A stretch of DNA of 64,000 nt from Amycolatopsis orientalis DSM 40040 = KCTC 9412 (GTDB lineage Bacteria > Actinomycetota > Actinomycetes > Mycobacteriales > Pseudonocardiaceae). Below, piece by piece: positions 24,480-33,127 of this stretch; the stretch's first letter is position 1; each line of letters starts with the position of its first letter. Location of the stretch: positions 1 through 64,000 of the forward strand of contig NZ_ASJB01000071.1 in NCBI RefSeq assembly GCF_000478275.1, written 5' to 3'. The notes under the pieces were generated by a model, which saw only the letters and a list, made by a program, of their open reading frames with translations, did no database searches and was not told the origin of the DNA. Made by a program: the position numbers and the translations under genes.

Positions 24480-25750
24480 GACGTCCTCATCTCTTCCTTT
24501 TTCGAAGTCAGATGTTCTTTGAGCGCGGCGAGCAGCTGAAGCCACCACACCGCCGACCCGCAGGTGATCGCCAACGCGACCCCCCAGGCGGATCCCGACG
24601 CCCCGGCCAAGAAGGCGCCGATGAGCCCGAAACCGACGTAGCCGGCCGAGTTGATCAGCTGGGCGCGAAGGCTCCTTTTCGCAGCGCCGAGCGCACGCAA
24701 TCCGGCGGCCGCCCCGGTGTTGAAGCCCGCCGCGGCGATACCGATGGTCACCGGGAGGATCAGTTCCGAAGCGGGATCCCAGACGTCGCCGAGGACGAAC
24801 CGGCCGGCGTCGTGGGGTACCAGAAGCAGGGCGAGACCCCAGAGCAGGGCCGCGGCCGCCTGACCGGCGCCGAGAACGGCGCAGAAATGCCGGAGGCGAT
24901 GCGGGGCCCGTTGGAGCACCCGCGCGCCTTCGGCCACCGTGGCCAGGGAAAGTCCCATCAGCAGGGCGAAGAACGGCCCGAGCAGCAGCTCGGCGCCGCG
25001 CACCGCGCCGACGCTCGCCAGTCCCGCGATCGCGCCGAGGCCGTACATCCGCAGTTGCGACGAGCCGCTGTTGCTGACGTTCTCGATCAGGTAGCGGGTG
25101 CCGAGGTCACGGTGCCGCTTGAGCCAGTCGAGGGTGCCGCGCGGAGCCGGCCGGACCCCGGCCTGCAGGCAGCCGTATCCGGCGGCGACCGCCCCGGACA
25201 GGCCCCACGCCAGGATGAAGGCGACGACCGTGTCGAACCACCGGTGCGCGACGAACAGGGCCGGGATCAGCGCGACACCCCAGACGACGTCGTTGACGAA
25301 CGCCTTCTTCCCGTGTCCCGCGGCGAAGAACGAGAAGCGCCAGGCGTCCTGCAACAGCAGCGTCGGGATGACGAAGCCGAGTGCGACGAACGCGCCGCCG
25401 ATGGGCCCACCCACCACGAGACCGGCGACCACGCTGATGGCACCGGCGACGACACCCGCGGAGAGCGCCGTCCCGGTCGCCTTGGCGGTCGCGGTCCGCC
25501 AGGTCTCGTCTGCCACCCCGGAGAACCGCACCATCAGCGGATCCGTCGTCAGCCCGCGGGAAAGGTTGAGCACCACGCCGTAGCTGACCCAAGCGAGGCT
25601 GAACATGCCGAAGGCGAACGTGCCGAGTGAGCGCGCCACGAACAGACCGACCACGAAGTTGGTGATGCTGGAGACTGCCTGGTCGCCCAGACCCCAGCTG
25701 AGCCGTCCGGCCATTGCCCGGACGGCCTGGGAACGCAGAAGTGATCGCAT
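24476..25750 (-). CDS. Wzx-like polysaccharide flippase (MATE/MVF-type)
   Basis: 424 residues with about twelve hydrophobic segments and the N-terminal pattern of oligosaccharide translocases (WGLGDQAVSSITNFVVGLFVAR near residue 19: WGLGDQAVSS, NFVVGLFVAR). It probably turns the lipid-linked repeat unit across the membrane, pairing with the Wzy/WaaL-like protein at 13395 and the two Wzz-like proteins. ATG 25750 lies 2 bases beyond the preceding stop codon, preceded by AGGG. No other flippase is present in the window. Confidence 0.78.
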   Translation of the reverse strand: MRSLLRSQAVRAMAGRLSWGLGDQAVSSITNFVVGLFVARSLGTFAFGMFSLAWVSYGVVLNLSRGLTTDPLMVRFSGVADETWRTATAKATGTALSAGVVAGAISVVAGLVVGGPIGGAFVALGFVIPTLLLQDAWRFSFFAAGHGKKAFVNDVVWGVALIPALFVAHRWFDTVVAFILAWGLSGAVAAGYGCLQAGVRPAPRGTLDWLKRHRDLGTRYLIENVSNSGSSQLRMYGLGAIAGLASVGAVRGAELLLGPFFALLMGLSLATVAEGARVLQRAPHRLRHFCAVLGAGQAAAALLWGLALLLVPHDAGRFVLGDVWDPASELILPVTIGIAAAGFNTGAAAGLRALGAAKRSLRAQLINSAGYVGFGLIGAFLAGASGSAWGVALAITCGSAVWWLQLLAALKEHLTSKKEEMRTS

Positions 25751-25752
25751 CT

Positions 25753-27030
25753 CTAACCCTTGAGCAATCCGGCGTCGTGCAGCGCCTGAGCGGCCGCGAC
25801 GACGGAATCGAACGGCAATCCGGATCGCTCGGCGACGTCGAGCAGGCTGTGCTCGCCGTCCGAGAGGTTGAGCACCCACAGCATCGCCATCTGGGCCTGT
25901 TTCGCGTCGCTCCGGCCGCCGAGCGAGTCGTACAACCCGCGTTTGCCGAGCTGCGGCTCGCCGTACGGGCTGAGGTTGACGTAGCTGCGGTCGCGGTCGA
26001 GAACGGCGTACGTGTCCCGCAGCGTCTGGAGGGTTTCCTCCATGGCCGCCGTGGACACGAAATCGAGGTTGTCGGCCGAGGTGTGGTACTCGGGGTAACC
26101 CGCGTACGGCGTCCTCGTCAACGATCCGACACCGAGGTTGAAGCCGGGGGAGCAGAACTGGCGCTCGTCGTAGCCGTACGGCGAGAAGTCCACGATCTTG
26201 TGCTTGCGCCCGGCGAGGACGTACGCGAGCACGCGGTCGATCTCGGCGTCACCCCGGCGGCTTCGCTTGTACGTCAGCGATCCCGGGTCGCCGGCGCAGG
26301 CCAGCACCAGCCCGGCCTTGATCCGGCCGACGCGTTCGGTGTTGCGCGCGAGCCAGGTGATGGCGCCGATCGTGCCCGGCATGAACAGGAACCGGTACGT
26401 GTAGTGGGGATTCTCCAGCGTCTGCGCGAAGGCCGCGGCGATCGCGATCCCGGCCACGTTGTCGTTCGCCAGCGACGGATGGCAGGTGTGGCAGGAGATG
26501 ATCACCTCGTCGGCGACCTCGCCGGGCACGACGTGCTCGGCGTAGGTGAGGTGCCCATCGTCCAAAGTGGAATCGATACGCACCTCGTACTCGCCGTCCG
26601 GCATCGCGTCGAGGGTCTCCTGCGCCAGGCAGAACCCCCACGTCGGCGAGTAGTAGCTGGTCCGGTATGGCACCCAGGACGGCTGTTCGGGCAGCGTGTG
26701 CAGGTGTTCGCGCAGCTCGGCGAGCGGCATCTTCCGCGACACCGGGACGCTGTAGCCGACGACGTGCAGGTTCGACTCACCGAAGTCGACCACGCGACGG
26801 CCGGAGGCGTCCTTGATGTACGCGTCGCGGATGTTCCACTCCTGCGGCACCGTCCAGTCCAGTACCTGGGTGCCGGTGGGGACTTCGTGGATCTCCAGCG
26901 GGATGTGCTCGCCGACGATCTCCAGCGTGCGGCGGACGCCGTCGCCGGTGATGCTGCGGCACAGCGGATACAGGCGCTCGACCAGCTTGCGCAGGTCGGC
27001 GCCCGTCTCCAGTCGCCGGTGGTCGGTCAT
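25753..27030 (-). CDS. DUF4910/DUF2172 aminopeptidase-like protein with winged-helix tail
   Basis: 425 residues of a zinc-peptidase-like family (M28-related) common in surface-sugar clusters. It has SCHTCHPSLANDNVAG near residue 180, with His and Asp in the positions of metal ligands, and SPGFNLGVGSLTR ... EYHTSADNLDF further on. The last ~65 residues look like a winged helix. The real substrate is not known; a peptidase acting on sugar-linked amides or a structural role are both possible. Starts at ATG 27030 in an ATGA overlap with the epimerase stop. Confidence 0.7.
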   Translation of the reverse strand: MTDHRRLETGADLRKLVERLYPLCRSITGDGVRRTLEIVGEHIPLEIHEVPTGTQVLDWTVPQEWNIRDAYIKDASGRRVVDFGESNLHVVGYSVPVSRKMPLAELREHLHTLPEQPSWVPYRTSYYSPTWGFCLAQETLDAMPDGEYEVRIDSTLDDGHLTYAEHVVPGEVADEVIISCHTCHPSLANDNVAGIAIAAAFAQTLENPHYTYRFLFMPGTIGAITWLARNTERVGRIKAGLVLACAGDPGSLTYKRSRRGDAEIDRVLAYVLAGRKHKIVDFSPYGYDERQFCSPGFNLGVGSLTRTPYAGYPEYHTSADNLDFVSTAAMEETLQTLRDTYAVLDRDRSYVNLSPYGEPQLGKRGLYDSLGGRSDAKQAQMAMLWVLNLSDGEHSLLDVAERSGLPFDSVVAAAQALHDAGLLKG

Positions 27031-28052
27031 CAGCGACGCCGCAGGGTGTCGTCGAGTTCACCGGCGGCGGTGCGGTCCTGCAACCGGGCCAGCCGGGTGA
27101 ACAGGCGCTGGAAGCCATGCTCGGTCAGGCCGTGGGTCTTGTAGGCCTCGATCAGTTCGAGCGCGCCGTCCTTGACCGACCAGTCGCAGTCGAAACCGGG
27201 GATCGCCGCGCGGAACCGGGAGAAGTCGACCCGGTAGGAGCGCGGGTCCGCGCCCGCCTCGCCGGTGATCCGCAGCGTCGAACCGGGAACGGCCTCGACG
27301 ACCTCTTCGGCGATCTCGGCCACGGTGACGTTGTTGCGTTCGGTGCCGATGTTGAACGCCTTGCCGTGCACTGCCTCCCTCGGCGCCTCCAGCGCCGCGG
27401 TGAAGGCCCGCGCGATGTCCTTGGCGTGCACCAGCGGCCGCCACGGCGTGCCGTCGGAGAGCACCAGCACCTCGCCGGAGAGGTGCGCGTGCGCGGTCAG
27501 GTTGTTGAGCACGATGTCGCCGCGCAACCGGGGCGAGAAGCCGAAAGCGGTCGCGTTGCGCATGTACACCGGGCTGAAGTCGTCGTCGGCGAGTTCCTGG
27601 ACGTCGTCCTCGACCCGCACCTTCGACTCGGCGTACGGCGTCACCGGGCGCAGCGGCGCGTCCTCGTCGACCAGGCCGTCGCCGCCCGAAGCGCCGTAGA
27701 CCGAACACGTCGAGGCGTAGAGGTAGCGCTTGACCCCGGCGTCCTTCGCCAGCTTGGCGAGCTTCACCGAAGCGTGGTGGTTGATGTCGTAGGTCAGTTC
27801 CGGCGCCAGCGAACCGAGCGGGTCGTTGGACAGCGCGCCGAGGTGGATCACGGCGTCCATCCCGGACACGTGCTCGGCGGTGACGTCACGGAGGTCGACC
27901 TCGAAACCCTCGGGATCTTCGGGCGCGGGGCCCAGCACGCAGGTGTCGTAGAGACCGGAGTCGAGGCCGATCACCTCGTGGCCGGCGGCGGCCAGCACCG
28001 GGGCCATCACCGTGCCCAGGTAACCCTTGTGCCCGGTCAGCAGCACACGCAT
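27030..28052 (-). CDS. NAD-dependent sugar epimerase/dehydratase (extended SDR)
   Basis: 340 residues. Rossmann motif TGHKGYLG at 6-13, STCSVYG before the catalytic Tyr, and PYAESK supplying Tyr and Lys. It resembles NAD-dependent epimerases acting on nucleotide sugars rather than CDP-glucose 4,6-dehydratase. Within this operon it probably works on the product of the RfbF-like nucleotidyltransferase. ATG 28052 is separated from the previous stop by 5 bases. Confidence 0.82.
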   Translation of the reverse strand: MRVLLTGHKGYLGTVMAPVLAAAGHEVIGLDSGLYDTCVLGPAPEDPEGFEVDLRDVTAEHVSGMDAVIHLGALSNDPLGSLAPELTYDINHHASVKLAKLAKDAGVKRYLYASTCSVYGASGGDGLVDEDAPLRPVTPYAESKVRVEDDVQELADDDFSPVYMRNATAFGFSPRLRGDIVLNNLTAHAHLSGEVLVLSDGTPWRPLVHAKDIARAFTAALEAPREAVHGKAFNIGTERNNVTVAEIAEEVVEAVPGSTLRITGEAGADPRSYRVDFSRFRAAIPGFDCDWSVKDGALELIEAYKTHGLTEHGFQRLFTRLARLQDRTAAGELDDTLRRR

Positions 28053-28057
28053 GGCTT

Positions 28058-28711
28058 TCAGCCTTTCGAGGAGAGATCGAGCGTCAGTTTTTTGAGGTCG
28101 AAGGCTTCCGCGTACTTCTGCCCGCATTCGATACCGCGGACGCGGGCGAGGCCGAGGAAGGCTTCCCGGTCGTACCAGGGGCGGTGCCGCTGCGAGGCGT
28201 AGTGCTCCTGCAGCAGGCGGACCTTCTCCTCGGCGCGCTCGGCGGGCAGCGGGACGTACGCGGACGGTTTGCCGAGGTCGCCGTCCCATTTGACGATCTC
28301 GTACTCCAGCTGGAGATGGGTGCGGAACACCGTCGGCACCAGCGTCGCCAGGCCGCGGTGGTCCTGGTGCGCGTCGGCCGTGCGCGGGGAGAGGACGAGG
28401 TCCGGATCCGTGCGGCGCCGCAGCTCCTCCAGCGCGTTCTTGGCCTCTTCCCAATGCGAGGGAAACCGGCCGTCGGGCAGTTTCAGCACGGTGACCTCGA
28501 CGTCGGCACCCGGGCAGAAGGCCGCGAGCGCGGCACGCTCCTCGGCCTCCCGTTCGGTGCCGCCGCCGGACAGGACGAGCGCGTCGACCCGGACGCCTGG
28601 GTTGTCCGCGCAGATCGTCAGCAGTGTGCCGCCCGCGCCGATGGCGATGTCGTCACAATGCGCGCCGAGCGCGACGATCCGCTGGAGCCCGCCGGTACCG
28701 AGTGCGATCAC
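28058..28711 (-). CDS. PIG-L family deacetylase
   Basis: 217 residues of the PIG-L/LmbE family, zinc-dependent deacetylases of N-acetyl sugars. The metal motif is AHCDDIAIG near residue 16 (family usual AHPDDE), with the later DAHQDH His motif present. Replacement of the usual acidic residue after the DD pair by Ile may lower or alter activity. GTG 28711 overlaps the preceding gene's stop by 4 bases (GTGA). Likely frees an amino group on the unusual sugar made by this operon. Confidence 0.78.
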   Translation of the reverse strand: MIALGTGGLQRIVALGAHCDDIAIGAGGTLLTICADNPGVRVDALVLSGGGTEREAEERAALAAFCPGADVEVTVLKLPDGRFPSHWEEAKNALEELRRRTDPDLVLSPRTADAHQDHRGLATLVPTVFRTHLQLEYEIVKWDGDLGKPSAYVPLPAERAEEKVRLLQEHYASQRHRPWYDREAFLGLARVRGIECGQKYAEAFDLKKLTLDLSSKG

Positions 28712-29505
28712 GCGATGCCCACCGGAGCCGGTTCGTGTTCCCACAACGCCCACGGGCGGTCGCCGTGCGCGTAGGCGTCGTCGAGCTGGACCCGTTCCTT
28801 GACCGTGTCGGTCGGCTTCCAGAAGCCGCGGTACGGGTAGGCGAGCAGTTTCCCCTGCTTGGCGAGTTCGCCGCAGCCGTCGGCCACCAGATCGCCGCCC
28901 TCGGGGATGTGGTCGAAGACCTCCTGGCGCAGCACGAAGTACCCGCCGTTCTCCCACAGCGGCATCTCGCTGACCGGGGTCAGCGCGCCGATCCGGCCGT
29001 CCTCGCCCATTTCGACGCAGTGGAACGACGACTGCGGCGGCACCACCATCATCGAGGCACCGGCGTCGGAGTTCGAGAACCGCTCGATCATCTCCGGGAG
29101 CGGGGCGTCGGTGAGGACGTCGGCGTAGTTGGCGAGGAACATCTCGTCGCCTTCGAGATACGGGCGTACCCGGCGCAGCCGCTCGCCGATGGCCGATTCG
29201 AGGCCGGTCTGCACGAAGGAGATCGACCAGTCCGCGATGTCGGTGGACAGCAGTTCCGCCTTGCCGTTCCGCAGGACGAAGTCGTTGGAGGTGGTCTCCT
29301 GGTAGTTGAGGAAGAATTCCTTGATGTGGTGCGCGCCGTAACCGAGGCAGAGGATGAACTCGGTGTGGCCGAAATGCGCGTAATACCGCATCACGTGCCA
29401 GATCAGGGGTCTGGGGCCGACCATGGCCATCGGCTTGGGCACGTCGGACGCGTCACCGTTGCGCATCCGCATGCCGTAGCCGCCGCAGAAGAGGACTACC
29501 TTCAC
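28708..29505 (-). CDS. rfbF: Glucose-1-phosphate cytidylyltransferase-like (RfbF)
   Basis: 265 residues, the usual RfbF length. The N-terminal nucleotide-binding motif is FCGGYGMRMR (variant of GGxGTR), followed by DVPKPMAMVGPRPLIWHV. The metal-binding Asp appears in FLANYADVLTD. It should activate a hexose-1-phosphate, by family as CDP-glucose, for deoxysugar synthesis. RfbG and RfbH, the usual partners, are missing from the window. Start is GTG 29505 in a GTGA overlap with the methyltransferase stop. Confidence 0.8.
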   Translation of the reverse strand: MKVVLFCGGYGMRMRNGDASDVPKPMAMVGPRPLIWHVMRYYAHFGHTEFILCLGYGAHHIKEFFLNYQETTSNDFVLRNGKAELLSTDIADWSISFVQTGLESAIGERLRRVRPYLEGDEMFLANYADVLTDAPLPEMIERFSNSDAGASMMVVPPQSSFHCVEMGEDGRIGALTPVSEMPLWENGGYFVLRQEVFDHIPEGGDLVADGCGELAKQGKLLAYPYRGFWKPTDTVKERVQLDDAYAHGDRPWALWEHEPAPVGIA

Positions 29506-30737
29506 GACTTCACCTCGACGATTTCCAGGTGCGGGATGGGAAAGACCAGTTTTCCGCCCCAATCGTCCACAAAGGACAATTGGGCGGTCAGTTCCTTCCG
29601 GAGGTTCCACGGAAGGACGAGCACGTAGTCGGGCCGGTCCGCCTCGATGCGCTCCGGCGGGAGGATGGGGATCCGGGTGCCGGGGGTGAACCGGCCGTGC
29701 TTGTACGGATTGCGGTCGACGGTGTACCGCAGTACGTCCGGGCGGATGCCGCAGTGGTTCAGCAGCGTGTTGCCCTTGCCCGGGGCGCCGTAACCGACGA
29801 CGGTCTTGCCTTCGAGCGCCGCGTCGGTGAGGAACTTGTTCAGCTCGAGCCGGACCTTGGTGACCCGCTCGGAGAATTCGGTGTAGCCGGACATTTCGTG
29901 CAGTCCGGCGGCCTTTTCGGCGTCGAGGACCTGCATCATCCGCTCGCTCGGCTCACCGGCGACGGCGTCCGGGCGCGCCCACAGCCGGATGGAACCGCCG
30001 TGGGTGGGGAGGAGTTCGACGTCCACAACGGACAATCCGCCCCGCGAGAGGGCCCGGCGCGCGGATTCCACCGTGTAGTACTGGAAGTGCTCGTGGTAGA
30101 TCGTGTCGTACTGGTTCTCCTGGATCAGCGTCAGCAGGTGCTGGACCTCGATGCTGACCCAGCCGTCGTCGGCGACCAGGGCGCGAAGGCCCTCCGTGAA
30201 GCCGATGATGTCCGGAATGTGAGCGTAAACATTGTTCGCCACGACGAGGTCGGCGGGACCGTGCTCCGCGCGGACGTCACGTCCGGTTCCGGGGCTGAGG
30301 AAGGCGGTCTTCGTCGGCACCCCGGCGTCACGCGCGGCTTGGCCCACGTTCACCGAAGGTTCCACGCCGAGACACCGGATCTGCTGCGCCACAACGTGTT
30401 TGAGCAGGTATCCGTCGTTGCTGGCGACCTCGACGACGAAGGAGGACTCGTCGAGCCCGAGCCGCTCGACGGCGCCGTCGACGAACGTCTTGGCGTGTTC
30501 GACCCAGGAGGCGGAATACGACGAGAAGTAGGCGTATTCGGTGAAGGTCTCTTCCGGGGTGATCAACGGTGGGATCTGGGCGAGCCAGCATTCGGTGCAG
30601 ACCCGCAGGTGCAGGGGGTAGGTCGGTTCCGGTTCCGCGAGCTGCTCGGCGGTCAGGAAACGCTCGCACGGCGGCGTCGCCCCGAGGTCGACGACGCTGG
30701 CGAGATGGGCCGAGCCGCAGAGTCGGCAGGTGGTCAT
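29502..30737 (-). CDS. NDP-sugar C-methyltransferase (Methyltransf_13/14 type)
   Basis: 411 residues in three parts: an N-terminal zinc-binding section with CRLCG and CTECW, a SAM-binding domain (FVVEVASNDGYLLKHV, near residue 100) and a C-terminal sugar-methyltransferase section (VVGYGAPGKGNTLLNHCG). This is the layout of C-3 methyltransferases that make branched deoxysugars. First gene of the twelve-gene minus-strand operon; ATG 30737 has AAGGAG seven bases upstream. No clear -10/-35 was found in 30738-30900. Confidence 0.83.
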   Translation of the reverse strand: MTTCRLCGSAHLASVVDLGATPPCERFLTAEQLAEPEPTYPLHLRVCTECWLAQIPPLITPEETFTEYAYFSSYSASWVEHAKTFVDGAVERLGLDESSFVVEVASNDGYLLKHVVAQQIRCLGVEPSVNVGQAARDAGVPTKTAFLSPGTGRDVRAEHGPADLVVANNVYAHIPDIIGFTEGLRALVADDGWVSIEVQHLLTLIQENQYDTIYHEHFQYYTVESARRALSRGGLSVVDVELLPTHGGSIRLWARPDAVAGEPSERMMQVLDAEKAAGLHEMSGYTEFSERVTKVRLELNKFLTDAALEGKTVVGYGAPGKGNTLLNHCGIRPDVLRYTVDRNPYKHGRFTPGTRIPILPPERIEADRPDYVLVLPWNLRKELTAQLSFVDDWGGKLVFPIPHLEIVEVKS

Positions 30738-30900
30738 CGAGAAGCTCCTTGGCTCGCGTCACGTATCCCAGACGTCGGCACCTTGGGTCGCCTCGTTACA
30801 TGCCTTTCAAAGCTCTCGTGCTTCCGTCTCACAACCGAAACCTGCCGTCTCGGCCATCGGCGCAGGCGCCTCGGCCATCCGGGCGCGGGCAACCGAGCCG

Positions 30901-30926
30901 ATCGCCTTTAGCGGGCTAACTGCGAT
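30901..30926. repeat. Palindromic repeat, imperfect copy
   Basis: Two arms around the centre TTTAGCGGGCTAA pair with two mismatches. The core is the same as in the perfect copies at 30942 and 32808. It lies upstream of the C-methyltransferase gene and downstream of the subtilase. Confidence 0.6.
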
Positions 30927-30941
30927 CCGCGAGCCCCCCGC

Positions 30942-30983
30942 CCCGCCGCGTCGCGTTTAGCGGGCTAAACGCGACGCGGCGGG
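30942..30983 (-). terminator. Perfect 20-bp palindromic repeat, probable subtilase terminator
   Basis: 30942-30961 is the exact reverse complement of 30964-30983 around the centre GG. It lies 26 bases past the subtilase stop codon, so it may end that transcript. Its core TTTAGCGGGCTAAA is a member of the repeat family found at 32808 and 37050. Confidence 0.6.
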
Positions 30984-31009
30984 CGCGCAGCGTGGCGCCT
31001 CTCACACCG

Positions 31010-32977
31010 TCAAGAAACCACCAACGCGTAGTCCGCGTCGGTCGCCGAGGTCTCCGGATGCCCGTCGGCGTTGACCTGGGTCGCCACGACCTCCACCGTC
31101 CAGGTCCCCGCCGCCGGCTTTTCGAGGATGACGTTCTCCACCGTGTCGACGGTGTTCGGCGACCCGCCCGCGGTCGAGAAATTGCCCGCACGCAGGCCGT
31201 TGTTGCCGTAGTACACGGTCCCGTTCGGCGCGGTGACCTTCAGCGTCAGGTCGTTGACCCTGGTGACCGACGCGGTCGGCGAACCGGCCGGATCGGTGTA
31301 GGCCAGCGTCGCCTTGAACTGTTTCGTCCCGTTCACCGCGACCGTGTACTTCTTGCTCTGCCCGGTGTCCAGCAGATCCGTCTCGTTGACCAGCACCGGC
31401 AGCTTCCACCCGTTCGCCTTGGCCTGTTCGTGCAGGTAGCGCACGTTCGCGGTACCCCAGCCCTGATGCGTGCGGGTCATGTCGTGCGACGTGCCGCTGA
31501 ACGCGAACTGGTCGGCCCCGTTGACCAGCAGCGCCTTCGCGGTCGCGGCGTGCGGTCGGCTCGCGAAGACGTCACGGGCCTTGCCGGGACCGCCGTCGAA
31601 CACGCCGTCGGCCCACATCTGGAACAGCAGCCCGGCGTTTCCGCAGGTGATCGGGGTCGCGCCGCTCGTGCCGCCGAACGAGGTCGTGTACGAGGTGTCA
31701 CTGGTGGACGACGTCGTGTCGATCCGGTCGTAGTAGTTCGACAGCTCCGGCTTGATCCGCCCGTCGGCGGCCGGGCCGATACTGGCGCCGCCGCTCCACT
31801 TGTCGTCGGTGCGGCCCAGCGTGTTGTAGTGGTACTGCCCGCCGACCGAGAGCACGTTCTTCGACCACGCCTGCGGCCGCGACTGCTGCGTCCCAGCGTT
31901 GCTCTGCGACTGGCAGATCAGCAGGTCGTGATCGAAGACGATCTTGTCGAGTTCGGCCGAAACCGAGGTGTACGCCGTCGTCAGCCCGCCGCCCCAGCTG
32001 TTGCTCTGGAACACCGCGCGGTACTTGCCGGCCGGGTCGACGAGTTCCTTCGTGTGGGCGTAGCGGTCCGGTGCGTTGTAGGTGGCGAAGATGCCCTGGC
32101 CCTCGGGCAGCAGGCCGCGCTGCGGCGCGCTCACGCCGGAGGCGAAGATCTCGCCGTAGGTCGAGGTGCCGTGGCTGGTGCTGGTCGAGTTCGAGCCGTG
32201 CAGCACCGTAGGCCGGGCCTTGAACTCCTGGTGGGTGACGCGCAGCCCGCCGTCCATCACCTCACCGCGCACGCCCTGGCCGCGGTAGCCCCCGACGCTT
32301 TCCAGGTAGTTCGCGCCCCCGCTCTCGCGGGCGTTGGCCATGTCGGTCTCGGGCGCGGTGATCGCGCCGACCGCGAGCACCTCGGCGCCCTCGGCCACGG
32401 CACCGACCTGACCGGCACCGAGCGTCGCGACGATGTGCTGCCCGCTCTGCGAGATCGCCTCGATGCCGCCGCCGAGCCGCAGGATCCGCTCGGCGACCGC
32501 GCGCTGGTCCCGCGCGTCGGATTCGACCAGCGTCACCAGATAACTCCCGGTGCCGCTCGCCGAGAATGCCGACGCCTCCACCTTGTCACCCGGCCGGTAT
32601 TCACCGAGCCAGCGGACGAAATTCAATTTCGCGATCGATTCCCGGTTCTCCGGACGCAGGCGGACCACGTACGCGAAATCGGGAATGTAGGACCCGATTC
32701 GCACGCCGAGCGCGCGCAGCCGCCCCCGCTGCGCGTCGGTCAGCGCACCCCGGACCTGGAGCAGGTAGGCACCCCGCCACTCCTGGCTCGCGGCACCCCG
32801 CTGACTTGCGTTTAGCGGGCTAAACGCGCTCCGCTCGCCTAGTGGGTCGAAGGTTCCGCCGGCCAGGCGGATGAACTGCGGGTCGCCCTCGGCCGGGGTG
32901 GCGGCGGCCACCCCGCTGGTCAGGAGGAGCGCGCCGACCAAGGGCGCGAGTAAGCGGACAGACTTCGACCGTGGCAT
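31010..32977 (-). CDS. Secreted S8 (subtilisin-like) peptidase with C-terminal beta-domain
   Basis: 655 residues. A signal peptide (about 1-27) precedes a propeptide-like region, then the S8 catalytic domain with Asp in EVMDGGLRVTH, His in STSHGTSTYGE and Ser in GGTSGATPI. The C-terminal ~150 residues form a beta-sandwich of the P/PPC-like type (TATLAYTDPAGSP-like and WTVEVVATQ motifs). It resembles the Kp43-type branch of subtilases. ATG 32977 has GGAGG upstream. A palindromic repeat (32808-32827) sits inside the coding sequence at about residues 51-57, encoding FSPLNA in frame, and looks like an insertion. Confidence 0.83.
   Translation of the reverse strand: MPRSKSVRLLAPLVGALLLTSGVAAATPAEGDPQFIRLAGGTFDPLGERSAFSPLNASQRGAASQEWRGAYLLQVRGALTDAQRGRLRALGVRIGSYIPDFAYVVRLRPENRESIAKLNFVRWLGEYRPGDKVEASAFSASGTGSYLVTLVESDARDQRAVAERILRLGGGIEAISQSGQHIVATLGAGQVGAVAEGAEVLAVGAITAPETDMANARESGGANYLESVGGYRGQGVRGEVMDGGLRVTHQEFKARPTVLHGSNSTSTSHGTSTYGEIFASGVSAPQRGLLPEGQGIFATYNAPDRYAHTKELVDPAGKYRAVFQSNSWGGGLTTAYTSVSAELDKIVFDHDLLICQSQSNAGTQQSRPQAWSKNVLSVGGQYHYNTLGRTDDKWSGGASIGPAADGRIKPELSNYYDRIDTTSSTSDTSYTTSFGGTSGATPITCGNAGLLFQMWADGVFDGGPGKARDVFASRPHAATAKALLVNGADQFAFSGTSHDMTRTHQGWGTANVRYLHEQAKANGWKLPVLVNETDLLDTGQSKKYTVAVNGTKQFKATLAYTDPAGSPTASVTRVNDLTLKVTAPNGTVYYGNNGLRAGNFSTAGGSPNTVDTVENVILEKPAAGTWTVEVVATQVNADGHPETSATDADYALVVS
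32808..32827. repeat. Palindromic repeat inside the subtilase gene
   Basis: A 20-base palindrome, GCGTTTAGC-GG-GCTAAACGC, identical to the core of the intergenic copies at 30952-30973 and 37050-37069. Here it lies in frame within the propeptide coding region of the subtilase. Confidence 0.75.
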
Positions 32978-33127
32978 GAAATACCTCCGGGGATCTCTGC
33001 AGGGGAGAGTCTTTCGAAGGTACCGGCCGAAAGGCGCGGTGATCAGCCGCTGAACGGCCCAGCTGTATTTCGTGCCTGCGGGAAATGGAGCATAAACGGT
33101 TAAAAAGAATTCCGTCGCCGCTCTTGC

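Noticed and set aside
27030..28052. CDP-glucose 4,6-dehydratase (RfbG)
   Set aside because: The N-terminus and spacing fit a general SDR epimerase; specific RfbG motifs were not seen.
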